Of a DNA stretch of 64,000 nucleotides, positions 25,618-37,542 are shown in pieces; position 1 is the stretch's first letter, and each line of letters opens with the position of its first letter. The notes under the pieces are model-generated. The model was not told where the DNA came from, did no database searches, and was given only the letters and a program-made list of their open reading frames with translations. This DNA is from Jaltomata sinuosa. Taxonomy: Eukaryota; Streptophyta; Magnoliopsida; Solanales; Solanaceae. The DNA lies in assembly GCA_003996215.1 (NCBI GenBank), contig QJPP01000003.1, forward strand, positions 1,364,001 to 1,428,000. Reading direction: 5' to 3'. Both the position numbers and the translations under genes were made by a program.

Positions 25618-28206
25618 ATGTCATCCCACCAGGATCAGGAGAGTTCCCCAGATATTGTTATTGTTATGTTACAAGTTTTCTCTTTCGATGTCTATACTTT
25701 ACTAGACCCCAGAGCTTCTTTGTCATTTGTAACTCCTTATGTTACTTGTAAGTTTAAGGTCAGTCTAGAACAACTCCTAGAGCCCTTTCATATTTCTACT
25801 CCTGTTGGTGAGTCAGTCCTAGCCCAAAGGGTATATAGAAATTGCCCTATCTCAGTCCTTCATAAAGTCACCTCAGCTGATCTAGTAAAGTTGGAGATGA
25901 CTGATTTTGATGTTATTCTTGGTATGGATTGGTTTTATGCATATTATGCCTCGGTTGATTGTCGCACTCGAGTAGTCAGCTTCAAGTTCCCAAATGAACC
26001 TATCTTAGAGTGGCAGGGTAGTCCTCCATCCTCAAAGGGTCATTTCATATCTTACCTCAAGGCTAGAAAGATGATTTCTAAGGGTTATGTCTATAATATA
26101 GTTTGGGTTATGGATTCGGAGTCTAAAACCCTATCTCTCTTGTCAATTTCTATTGTAAATGAAATTCCTGAAGTGTTTCCCAAGGATCTGCCTGGAGTTC
26201 CTCCCGAGCGGGAGATTGACTTTGGGATAGACCTTCTCCCAGATACGCACCCTATATTTATTCCTCCTTACAGAATGGCTCAGCGGAGCTTAAAGAATTG
26301 AAAGAACAGTTGAAAGACATTTGATAAGGGTTTTATCAGGCCCATCATCTCTCTATGGGGTGCTCCAGTCCTATTCATGCGAAAAAATATAGTTCACTCA
26401 GAATGTGTATTGACTACCATCAGTTAAACAAGGTCACAATCAAGAATAAGTATCCCATTCCTAGGATTGGTGACTTGTTCGATCAGCTTTAAGGTGCCAA
26501 CTATTTCTCCAAAATCGACCTCAGATCTGGTTATCATCAACTCAGAGTTAGGGAGTGTGACATTTCAAAGACAGCCTTTAGAACTCGGTATGGTCATTAT
26601 GAATTTGTGATTATGTATTTTAGACTAAAGAATGCTCCTGCAGCTTTTATGGACTTGATGAACTGTCTATTCAAATAGTATTTGGATATATTTGTGATTG
26701 TTTTCATTGATAATATTCTTATCTACTCTCGGAGTGAGGAGGAGTATGCGGACCATTTGAGGGTTGTGTTGCAAACTCTCAAGGATCATCAGTTATTTGC
26801 CAAGTTCAGTAAGTGTGAGTTCTACATGCAGTCTGTTGCTTTTCTGGTTCATGTAGTGACTAGAGAGGTCATTCGAGTTGATTCGCATAAGATTAAGACA
26901 CTAAAGAACTGGCCTAGACCTACTTCCCCATCAGACATTAGAAGCTTTTTGGGTTTGGCTGGTTACTACATGAGATTTGAGGAAGGATTTTCATCCATAG
27001 CTGCCCCATTGACTTGGTTGACTCAAAATAAGGTTAAATTTCAGTGCTCTAATGTGTGTGAGAAGAATTTTCAGTAATTGAAGACTAGGTTGACCACATA
27101 CCCATTCCTGGCTCTTCTTGAGGGTCTAGATGGCTTTGTTGTGTATTGTGATGCTTCTAGGATTGGTTAGGATTGTGTTTTGATGCAGCGTGGTAGGGTG
27201 ATTGCTTATGCTTCTAGACAGCTTTAGATTCATGAGAAGAACTACCCGACTCATGATCTTGAGTTAGCAGAAGTGGTCTTTGCTTTGAAGATTTGGAGGC
27301 ACTACTTGTATGGTGTCCATATGGATGTGTTTACCGACCATAAGAGTCTTTAGTATGTGTTCACTCCGAAGGAATTGAATCTTCGTCAAAAAAGATAGCT
27401 TGAGCTTCTTAAGGATTATGATATAAGTGTGCTTTACTATCCGGGTAGGGCCAACGTAGTGGCTGATTCACTTAGTAGGTTGTCTATGGGTAGTGTGTCT
27501 TTGGTTGAGGATGGAAAGAAGGAGTTGGCCAAGGTGTTCATAGACTTGCTCGATTGGGAGTTTGCCTTACAGATTCAACGGATGGTGGTGTTATTATTCA
27601 GAATGGGTCTGAATCATCTTTGGCAGTTGAAGTGAAGGAAAAGCAAGACACTAATCCTATTTTGCACCAGTTGAAAGGTGCAGTCCATCAGTAGAGGGTT
27701 GAGGTTTTCTCCAAAGGGGGAGATGGTGTACTTTGTTATCAGAGCCAACTCTGTGTTCCAAATATAGATGGGTGTAGACAGTGGATCTTGATAGAGGATC
27801 ATAGCTCCAGATATTCTATCCACCCCGGTGCCACGAAGATGTACCGTGACCTACGTGAAGTCTATTAGTGGAATGGTATGAAGAGGGACATTGCAGATTT
27901 TGTGGCTAAGTGTCCCAAATTTCAATAAGTGAAGGTAGAACATCAACGATCAGGTGGTATGATGCAGGATATTGACCTTCCTACTTGGAAGTGGGAAGCG
28001 ATTAATATGGATTTCATTACAGGCTTACCTCATACTCGAAGGCAGCATGATTCTATTTGGGTTATTATCGACAGGATGACTAAGTCATCACACTTCTTGG
28101 TTGTCAAGACTACTGATTCAGCAGAGGATTATACCAGACTCTACATTCGTGAGATAGTCTGATTCCATGGTGTTCCTTTGTCTATCATTTTAGATAGAGG
28201 TACTTG
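25618..28206 (+). pseudogene. Tekay/Del-type pol, truncated in integrase
   Basis: Pol of the same element. Protease is open from 25618; its active site reads TLLDPRASLSFVT, keeping the Asp but with Arg where the family has Gly, followed by FDVILGMDWF. Reverse transcriptase covers about 26390-26830. The catalytic segment reads FIDNILIYSR, so the second Asp of the family's FIDD is Asn, which should inactivate it. RNase H lies at about 27120-27470. Integrase runs from about 27680 with TWKWEAINMDFITGLPHTRR and breaks off after IILDRGT at 28206, exactly at a Tat LTR end. Several stops (for example 26680, 27078) confirm decay. Confidence 0.87.
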
Positions 28207-28978
28207 ATAACGCTTAAGTAACACTCTCCATACAGAGGTGAAAGCAATTGTTAAGCAAAATGAAATTTATAATTCTCGAAGGCAGTGGGCCAAAGGGATT
28301 GTCGGATCTCAATCACTAATAGAGTCAATGTTCAAATAACAATAAAAATAAATTGGGGGAATCGGGAATTTCTATCAGGATTCATAATTCAAGCAAGCAA
28401 TAAAATAAATGTGAGTTTATATCAAGAGAGAGGACGACTAGGGGTATGTGTCCAATGGGGTTCAAACATGGGATAGGGTACTTGTCCAATTATGCAAATT
28501 CTTTATAAATGACATAGGTAGCGTTGCTTTTATGTGTGAATTCTAATCTTTTGATCTAACAACACATTTCCAATGGTCTATGTTAGAGAACCATTGTTTA
28601 CACAACAATCAACTAACATACGCTTGGGCAAGTCACACTATCTCTAGCTTAGACTCTTAAATAGGTCTTTTCGGCGAATTGAGTTATTTCTAGCCTCAAT
28701 CTAAATAGAATCCCAATTACCTCACTAGTGAATTCTCATCCGAAATTATAAACCTCTTTATCAAGCAAGAACACAATCAAGTAATTTCAATCAATGTTTG
28801 CAACCATTAATTTTAGAGTTAAAACTTGGAGAATTCACTAGACCCATATCAATTTAGCAATTATAAGCACAATTAGACAAGACCCACACCCAATATCAAG
28901 CACCCATCATCAACACACCTCTAGACAAGGAGACTTAGCCACTCATGTAGGAATAAGAAGCAATACCAAATGGGTAAT
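28207..28978 (-). repeat. Inverted Tat LTR fragment
   Basis: On the minus strand this ends in GCGTTATCA at 28207, the usual Tat LTR terminus, and its body mirrors the right half of the LTR at 2487-3934 (the GGCTAGAAATAACTCAATT-type block, 28675-28700). It stops at 28978, where a plus-strand Tat LTR begins, so the two LTRs meet head to head in mid-element. The fragment's outer end lies against the truncated integrase at 28206. Confidence 0.7.
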
Positions 28979-30392
28979 TGATAAGTTGGTATTCTACCTA
29001 CTTATTTAACTCTTAAACTTATGCTTTTGCTAATAATAAGTGGGAAAATAGTGCAATTGATGCGGATTACTTCTATTTTGTAGGATTATCTGAATTAGAA
29101 GTGATCGGTGCGGAATCGGATAAAAACAAGTCAAATTGGAGGAAAATCTATTTTCTAGGAAACTCAGCGCAATCGTGATGCATGAGCACCAATGGCGCTG
29201 AAGGCAGAAGACGGGCTTGTGCGCGATAGCACTGGGATGGCACGATAGCACTGCAGAAAGAATGGTCAACGCCAGTCAAATACAAGGGCGCAATCGCGTT
29301 CCCTCAGCGCGATTGTGTTGACCAGTGTGATGCCCTTGAGCGCAATAGCGCTGCATTAGCACGATTGCGCTGCACTAGCGCGATCGCGCTGTACTGTACC
29401 TGAACGTGAAAATGGGCAGAAATGGCATTTCACCCTTGTGGAAACCCCAATTGATACAAAAAGACTCCTAATCCATCTTGAAACATATCTTTGGCTAATC
29501 CTTGAAACTTTTGAGCAAGTTTGGGAGCAAGTTCTTCATCCAACACCATAGGAGTGAAGATTTGAACGAATTTATTGTAAAATCTTTAGTTTCCAATCTT
29601 TAAATCTTGTTCTTAATTTCTATTTTGTTGGTGCATTTTTTGAATTGAGATTTTGTGTTTGTATTAGAGATAATACGTGTTGGGTCATTGAATTCATATA
29701 TAGATTTTGTTCTTGTTTGATTATTTGGGTCTATTGAATCCTCCGTTGCTTGAATTTATAGTCAATGGTTACAAATATTGACTTAGCTTTCTAATTTAGG
29801 TTTTTGCTCGAGAGAGAAATTCTTAAATTCAGGAAGATTCGCTAGTGGTTACTTGGGAATCTATCTAGATTGAAGACTATGAATAGCTCTAATCACAGGA
29901 ATCTCCTATTTGAGGGTCCGAGCTAGGAATAGGATGACCTCCCCAAGTTATTTGGCTGGTTATTGCTTACTCGTGTTAGTTTGAGAGAAAACACACAAGA
30001 TATATGCTTGATTGGTCGAGAGACAATTAGGCATACCTTTAGCCAAGACTACCTAGGTGTTAACCGGGTGCAAGTCTTGTGAATTGAATTCCCACTCCCA
30101 ATTCTCCCTTGTTATCCTCGCTTGGTGAAAGCAAGGTGAAAGTCATTGATCACTTTATGTTTTATTTGATTTTCTTTTATCTTTAGTTGTAGTCTAAAAT
30201 CCCCTTTTTAGATATCTTTTCCATTTTTGTTAATTGAACTTTGATAAGTTGCTTGAACTCTTTATTAGCTCGATCGCGACTACATTGTTCCCTTGGGTAT
30301 GACCCCGACACTCATTGGGAATTATAAATTTTGTTTTGACTATCGCGATCGTCGTGACCTCCTACTCGGAGAGCCCGATTTGAGTGTTATCA
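28979..30392 (+). repeat. Tat-type 5' LTR
   Basis: It runs from TGATAAGTTGGTATTC to GAGTGTTATCA, 1414 bp, TG...CA. A primer-binding site follows. The block 29160-29400 is packed with GCGATAGCACT/AGCGCGATCGCGCT-type dyads, including the 14-bp perfect palindrome at 29377-29390. The LTR interrupts the inverted LTR fragment to its left. Confidence 0.82.
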
Positions 30393-30396
30393 AAAA

Positions 30397-30412
30397 TGGC
30401 GTCGTTGCCAGG
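30397..30412 (+). promoter_or_regulatory. Primer-binding site, tRNA-Asp type
   Basis: TGGCGTCGTTGCCAGG sits four bases after the LTR. Plant tRNA-Asp 3' ends predict TGGCGCCGTTGCCGGG, so there are two mismatches. tRNA-Asp priming is characteristic of Tat/Athila elements, unlike the initiator-Met sites of the other elements here. Confidence 0.75.
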
Positions 30413-30512
30413 AAATAATTTAGCGTATTGAGTAAGTTTAGAATTTGAGTTTACTTACTCTAGTTCAATTTTGAGAATAATTGTTTTTCTTTTATTTAGT
30501 TTTTGTTTGTTG

Positions 30513-30718
30513 ATGGCATCGTGGCATATTTGAATGTTAAAAAGGGTGATAGTTGCATTTCAATTTATATTCCCGACTATTGTGTTTATTGTAGAGGACC
30601 CCCATCTTGGACAAAGGTGTAGAATTGACCCTAGGAAAGAAAGGTATTCTCCCTCTTGTTTCTATGATGAGCGTAATTGCTATTTGTGTGGTGGTCGTGA
30701 CGGACATTGGAGCGATTG
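30513..30718 (+). pseudogene. Tat gag leader with CCHC knuckle, truncated
   Basis: A start MASWHI at 30513 is followed by a stop and an open frame from 30534. The frame contains CYLCGGRDGHWSDC, a full CX2CX4HX4C zinc knuckle, at about 30678-30719. The last base of the final Cys codon already belongs to the Tekay LTR that cuts in at 30719. A knuckle only about 280 bases after the primer site is earlier than in a normal gag, so either this Tat subgroup has an N-terminal knuckle or sequence has been lost. Confidence 0.5.
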
Positions 30719-33700
30719 TGTCACGACCCAATTTCTTGGTCATGATGGCACCTACAACCCCCCAGTAGGCGAACCAATTCCCGTAGCCCAGGACAATTAG
30801 TAATGGGCTACTATCTAACAAATAAGTGGGAGAATAGATAACAGGAGTATATATATATACATATGCGGAAACTAAATCAAACCCCAAGACCTGATATCGT
30901 AGTATAGAGCCAAACTACATACATGGAGTGCAAACAATCCAAAACAATATATACAGATGTCTTTGAATGGTAATAGAGTACATGAAGCAAAAGAAAAACT
31001 AAAGCTAAGCTCCGATCGCCAAGAGCTCACCCTCAGTCTGAAGTAGTCCCCAACAGATCTCCAAGCACGAATCACAGCGATCTAACGGCGATGACCCACG
31101 CTAGGATCTGCACCAAAAGATGCAGGGGGTAGGGTGAGCACCAAATGCGAAGCATAAGGTACCCAGTAGGTATCATAGGCCGACTGGGCACATATAAGAT
31201 AAAAGCGTAGTAATAGACAGAATAGAAGCAAGCAGTCACAGAAATCAACGAAAGGTACACAGGAACTAGCCCAGAGGGAAATCAACAGAACCACATGTGA
31301 GGCCAGTAAGCAGAATATACACACCATAGGCACAGGTGGAAGTAAGAAATAACGCACCTGGGGTCCTTGCAATAACAGTGTATACAAAATAAGTTTACGA
31401 AATGGACGGTATACCGGTAACCTCAAGTGTAAGAAAGAAGAGAGAAAGAGTAATGATAGGCATGCTCAGAGACATGAATCAAACTCAACTAATCATATCA
31501 ATCTCAAATCCATAAACTAACAGTCTAGCAATAACCAATTTCATACTTAACCGTAACAGGGAACAATTCTGTAAGTAAATAGCAAAAGTCTACCTACAGT
31601 CCCCCCGGTACCGGGCCCGCTCGCTCGCGGGCGGACACGCCCGCGCCCCGGACACCCCCCTTCCCCCCCCGCCCATACAACCGAGGAACCCAAACAAGTG
31701 AAAACAAACCCTCCGGCATCCCATACTACCGGAGCGTACAATCAACAAATAACAAACAAGGGTGGAGCCTCAAACAATGAATGATATGATGCATGAAGAT
31801 CTCAAGTGAAATGGTATCTCTCTATGTACCTCCTCCGGTGCCGATCCAGCCCAGCAGGTAGGTTCCATGGAAGGACACTGCCCATATACCTCTACTCCAC
31901 CGTATACCCCTCCTCCGGCACACGCAGCCCGAAGCCCCAGGCCCGGATGGCAAGGTCCATGGAGGTCCCTGACCCCATACTAAAACTCAGTATCAAACAT
32001 GTCATCCAGAAGCAAGTCCGGGTTCAACATAGAGACCCAGTCACGAATATGCATGCCCAAACCATGTCCAGGAATAAAGTAGTAGGAAAATATCTCAAAA
32101 ACCCCTCCAAGGGTGCCCGGGCATAACCGGGTCTAAACAGTAGAAAGTCATCTCAGGTGCTTGGTCCATTAAAAATAGGCCCCCGGGGCCATGCAAGGTT
32201 AGAAAATAGTGCCAGTAGGCCCGAAGCCAAAACCATAGTAAAACATGGATAAACCTCTTTATATGCATGGAAATGGTATGATCACACACAATAGCTACCC
32301 AGCAGCTCACAATCAACCTATCGACCCTGCACAGGCCCACAGCTACTCAGCAAGCATAACCAGCCTAGAAGAATAATTCTATGCCCGGGACTCGCGGACA
32401 TTCCCAAAATCCCACCTTCTATGTTCCAGAGTCAACAAGGCCTCACAGGACCGCAAAGGTAAATAAAATTTATCGGCAAGTACTACAATCAACGGAGGAA
32501 CAAAAGTAGGCGGACATGAATAAAGCAGTCGAGGTCTGTGGTACCAACCTAATAAACCAACCCAAGGATGCCCATTAATACAATTTTATTCTATATATGC
32601 GGAGTCTAGGGAAAATAAACCGTAACCTACCTGTCGTCCGATGACAAGCTCGAACCTCTCCGAAAAGAAGCTCTGAAACAAAATCAAACTTGAACTCGGG
32701 CTTGAATAACTTGACGTCGAAAATTGATTTTCTTTCGGTGACCAAATATCACACCACCAGTAGAATGTTTCTCCTGCTAAATTGGTCTTCGACTGAATGC
32801 GTATAGTAGCTATGTATGTTCAGCTTATACATATATAAAGAATGAAAGATCACTGGTGCCTATTCAATTGCCCAAGGATTATCAACAATGCTCCTAAAAT
32901 AATATCTCACTACCTACCTACATAATACATATTATATATACCTATTTTAGTACAGCAACAATGATCTTTACTACATTAATTAATGTATGCCACTAATCAC
33001 TTAGCCATGTATTAGACACCTAGCAGCTACAATATGTTGGCTGCTTTGCCTCACCTCCACGTGTTGTGGAGGTGGCAACATTTTAATATTTTCAGCCCGT
33101 TATGTATGTATTCGGGTATTGAATAAATTCGTGATAAAATAAATATAACTTTTTTAATATATCATAATTCATAGAAAATTATTTCAAGTAAAACCTACTA
33201 TATTATAATAATAATTTTTAACATAACTAATTTTACTATCTCCGTTAAAATATTACAATGTATAAAAACCTTATAAAATAAATACATATAAAATTATATC
33301 GTAACAAAAATATTTTCCATAAACCTTTAAAATATTTTAAAAAGGTAATAATAATATAACTTTTTACCAAATTCAACTTTCAAATAAAATATTTTCAAAT
33401 ACACGCGATGTTAATAAATTCTCAAACTTAGGCTCGCAATTCACCAACGCACGATTTTGATACTCAAGAACTCTCGTGGAATCCTCCCTTATGTTTTCTC
33501 ACTGTTTCAGAACTGAAATGGCGTTTTAAAACGTGAAGTCGAGGCTTAAAATTGATTTTGACCCGACCCGATTCGCGACCCGGTTCGCAACCCGGTTTCT
33601 GCCAGACAGTCCGCGGTAAAACAGTCATAACTTTTTACTCCGCGATCAGTTAGACGTGAGGTTTTTTGCGTTGGAAACTACACTCGTAGACCTTCGATTT

Positions 33701-33963
33701 GGTATTTTGGGGGACTTCTAACTCTTTATATATTGAAAGAAAAGCTCCGAGACATTTTACCCAAAGTTCAGAAAATTTATTAAAGAACTTACGATAACTT
33801 TTGCCGACTTGCTTGACTTGAAAACTTATAATGCGACCAAACAAATGGACCCGACACCAAAATACCAGTCCTGACGAGCCTTAAGTGACTTGGGACCGCT
33901 ACAAACAAGCTCTAACGGTTCAAGGAAAACATATACGTAGAAATAACCGGAAGGGTCATTACA
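30719..33963 (-). repeat. 3' LTR of the Tekay element
   Basis: 3245 bp, minus-strand start TGTAATGACCC at 33963 and end GGGTCGTGACA at 30719. By eye it follows the 5' LTR closely for much of its length. Differences come in blocks: a GC-rich insertion at about 31608-31665 (63-base region absent from the partner), a missing segment of about 165 bases near 32165, and a stretch at about 32715-33060 that does not align with the partner at all. Confidence 0.92.
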
Positions 33964-34024
33964 TCATTCACTACTAAAAAGGACTTTCATACTCGAAAGT
34001 CAAGGTCAAGGGGGTACCTGAAGG

Positions 34025-37000
34025 CTAAAATAGATGCGGATACTGATCCCGCATATCTCTCTCGGTCTCCCAGGTAGCCTCCTCGACTGGATGGTGCCTC
34101 CACTGAACCTTAACAACCGGGATCTCTCGAAACCTCAATCTCCTGACATCTCTGGCCAAAATAGCTGTCGGCTCCTCAACAAAGGCTAAACCCTCACCCA
34201 ACTGAACTGAATCCCACTGCAACACATGAGACTCATCTGGGACATACGGACGCAATATCGAAACATGAAATACAGGATGTATAGCTGAAAACATCGGAGG
34301 CAAGGCTAGCTGATAGGCAACGCTACCAACCCTCTGAAGAATCTCAAACGGCCCAATGTACCTGGGGCTAAGCTTGCCCCGCCTACCAAATCTCATCACG
34401 CCCTTCATGGGCGATACACGGAGAAACACCAAGTCACCAACACTAAATTCCAAGGCACGAAGCCTACTATCAGCATAACTCTTTTGCCTGCTCTGAGCAG
34501 CCCGAAGTCTGCCCTGAATCACTCGGACTCGGTCTAAGGAATCTCGAAATAAATCTATGCTCTATGGCCTAGAACTAAAACCATCAAACCAACCTACCGG
34601 TGATCTGCAACGCCTGCCATACAAAGCCTCAAAAGGTACCATGCCGATACTCGAATAGAAGCTGTTATTATAAGCAAACTCTGCCAAGGGAACAAACTGA
34701 TCCCAAGAACCTCCAAAGTCAAGAACACAGGCCCCAAGCATGTCCTCCAAAATCTGAATGGTCCTCTCGGACTGGCCATCTGTCTGAGGGTGGAAGGCGG
34801 TACTAAGATGAACCTTTGTACCCAAATCTCGCTGAATAGCCCTCCAGAACTGAGATGTGAACTGAGTGCCGCGGTCCAAAATAATAAAAGCTGGGACCCC
34901 ATACAATCGAACAATCTCACGAAGATAGATCTGAGCTAACCTCTCTGCATCATAAGAAGTCTGAACTGGCAAGAAATGTGCTGACTTAGTCAGCCTATCA
35001 ACAATCACCCATATGAAATCAAACCCATGAGAAGTACGAGGCAAACCAACAATGAAGTCCATAGTAATCCCTTCCCACTTCCACTCAGGAATGGGAAGTC
35101 GCTGCATCAAACCACCAGGTCTCATGTGCTCGAACTTAACCTGCTGACAGTTCAAGCACCGAGATATGAACTCTGCTATATCCCGCTTCTTACCACTCCA
35201 CCAGTAAAGTTGTCTCAAGTCTCTATACATCTTTGTTGTGCCAGGGTGAATGGAGTATCTAGTACAATGCGCCTCATGAAGTATCAACTGAATCAAATCA
35301 CTAATCCTCGAAACACAAAGGCGACTATCAAACCTCAGAACCCCATCTAAATCTAGAGTAGCCTAGCTGGTCTCACCCGGAACAACCCGATCACGAAGGT
35401 CACACAACTGCTGATCCTCAAACTGACGGCTCTGAATCTGATCAATCAAAGTAGAACAAACCTCAATACTGGCGAGAACTCTGCTAGGATCCGACAAGTC
35501 AAACCTAACCAAACTGTTAGCCAAGGACTGGATGTCCAAGGCCAACGGTCGCTCTGAAACTGAAAGAGAAGCTAGGCTACCCATACTCACTGCCTTCCGG
35601 CTCAAGGCATCCGCTATCACGTTTGCCTTGCCCGGATGATACAGAATAGTGAAGTCATAGTCCTTCAGTAACTCGACCCATCTCCTCTGTCTCGAGTTCA
35701 ACTCTCGCTGACTCGTGATATACTGAAGACTACAGTGATCGGTGAAGATCTCACAGTGAACTCCATATAGGTAATGCCTCCAGATCTTGAGCGCAAAAAC
35801 TACCGCCGCCAACTCTAAGTCATGAGTGGGGTAGTTGTGCTCGTGAACCTTCAGCTGCCTCGACGCATATGCTATTACTCGACCCTGCTACATCAACACA
35901 CAACCAAGACCAACCCCAGAAGCATCACAATACACGGAGAAGCTCTGACCCTCAACCGGCAAAGTCAAAACTGGAGCTGAAGTCAATAAGGCCTTAAGCC
36001 TCTGGAAGCTATCCTCACACTGATCCGACCACTGAAATGGGACATCCTTCCTAGTCAGCATAGTCAAGGGTGTTGATATGGAAGAAAATCCCTCAATGAA
36101 CCGTCTGTAGTAACCTGCTAACCCAATAAAGCTGCGAACCTCAGTAACAGTAGTAGGTCTAGCCACTCAAAAACCGCTGAAATCTTTCCCGAATCCACCC
36201 TAATCCCATCCTTAGACACCACGTTCCCTAGGAATGCAACTGACTCAAGCCAAAACTCGCACTTTGAGAACTTGGCATAAAGCCGATGATCTCTCAAAGT
36301 CTGGAGTATAACCCTCAAGTGCTGCTCATGCTCATCTCTACTACGCGAGTAAACCAAGATGTCGTCTATAAAAACTATCACAAATGAGTCCAAATACGGG
36401 CCAAGAACCCTGTGCATCAAGTTCATAAAGGCTGCGGGGGCATTAGTCAACCCAAAAGACATTACCAGGAACTCATAATGGCCATAACGTGTCTTGAATC
36501 GCTGTCTTAGGATGTCCTCCGCCCTAATCCCCTGCAACTGATGTAGCCAACTCAAATCAATCTCGAAAACACAACGAATCCCTGAAGCTATCAAACAAAT
36601 CATCAATCTACGGCAACGGATACCTATTCTTCACTGTCACACTATTCAGATCTGCCGATAATCAATACACATGCGCATCGACCCATCCTTCTTTTTCACG
36701 AAGAGAATAGGAGCACCCCACGGTGATACACTAGGTCTAATAAACCCCTTAGCTAACAGATCCTGGAGCTGCTCCTTAAGCTCCCTCAACTCAGCAGGAG
36801 CCATACGGTAAGGAGGAATAGAAATTGGCCTAGTGCCCGGCTCTAACTCAATAGCAAAATCAATATCTCTCTCAGGTGGAAGGCCTGGCAGGTCGGTAGG
36901 AAACACATCGAGGAAGTCTCTAACCACAGGAACAGACTCAGGAGAAGTAGGGTTAGCACTAACATCTCGGACATATGCTAGATAAGCTAAACACCCACGG

Positions 37001-37542
37001 GAAATCAGCTTCCTAGCTCGAAGACAAGAGATGATCCCAGATGGTGCATGGCTAACAGAACCCTGCCACACAACCGGGGATACACCGGGCACAGCTATGG
37101 TAATGGTCTTGGCATAACAATCCAAAACCACACGGTGAGGGGATAAGCAGTCCATGCCCAGTATCACATCAAAATCTAGCATATCAAGAATCATCAAATC
37201 ACCCCAAGTCTCTGAATCACCAATAGATAGCATACAAGATCTCACAATCTGATCCACTACTAAAGAATCTCCTACTGGGGTCGAAACAGAAACAGGAACA
37301 GATAATGGCTCACTAGCCAACCCCAAGCAAGGCACAAAGTAGGTAGATACATATGAACAAGTGGATCCAGGATCAAATAAAGCCATAGCAGACTGATGGC
37401 ACACAGAAATTGTACCTGTAATCACAGCATCTGAGGCCTCTGCCTCTGGTCTCCTAGGGACCGCGTAAAACTGACGACGACCTCCACCTGCCCGACCGCC
37501 ATCCCTACCACCTGCTCTGCCACGCGGAGCACCACCTCTACC
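34025..37542 (-). pseudogene. Tekay/Del pol: protease, RT, RNase H, integrase, chromodomain
   Basis: It continues in the gag frame after the TAG at 37543. Protease (37425-37050) has LFDPGSTCSYVST, keeping the Asp, and LDFDVILGMD. Reverse transcriptase starts YRMAPAELRELKEQLQ, reaches MRMCIDYRQ at 36650 and there suffers a frameshift; the RT fingers (36650-36540) are scrambled by indels. From 36530 the frame is restored (YGHYEFLVMSFGL, FIDDILVYSR with both Asp). A shift near 36165 moves it to the next frame for the rest: RNase H (35950-35580), integrase (MDFIVGLP, IILDRGTQF, DGQSERTIQ, all three catalytic residues kept), GPY/F-like segment (IGPFEILQRVG) and a chromodomain (VVKVQWRHHPVEEATWETE) ending at 34025. 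In-frame TAG stops lie at 35888, 35363 and 34562. Confidence 0.93.

Noticed and set aside
31547..31741. Minus-strand open frame with GC-rich codons
   Set aside because: It spans the GC-rich insertion in the LTR and is absent in the partner LTR; no coding evidence.
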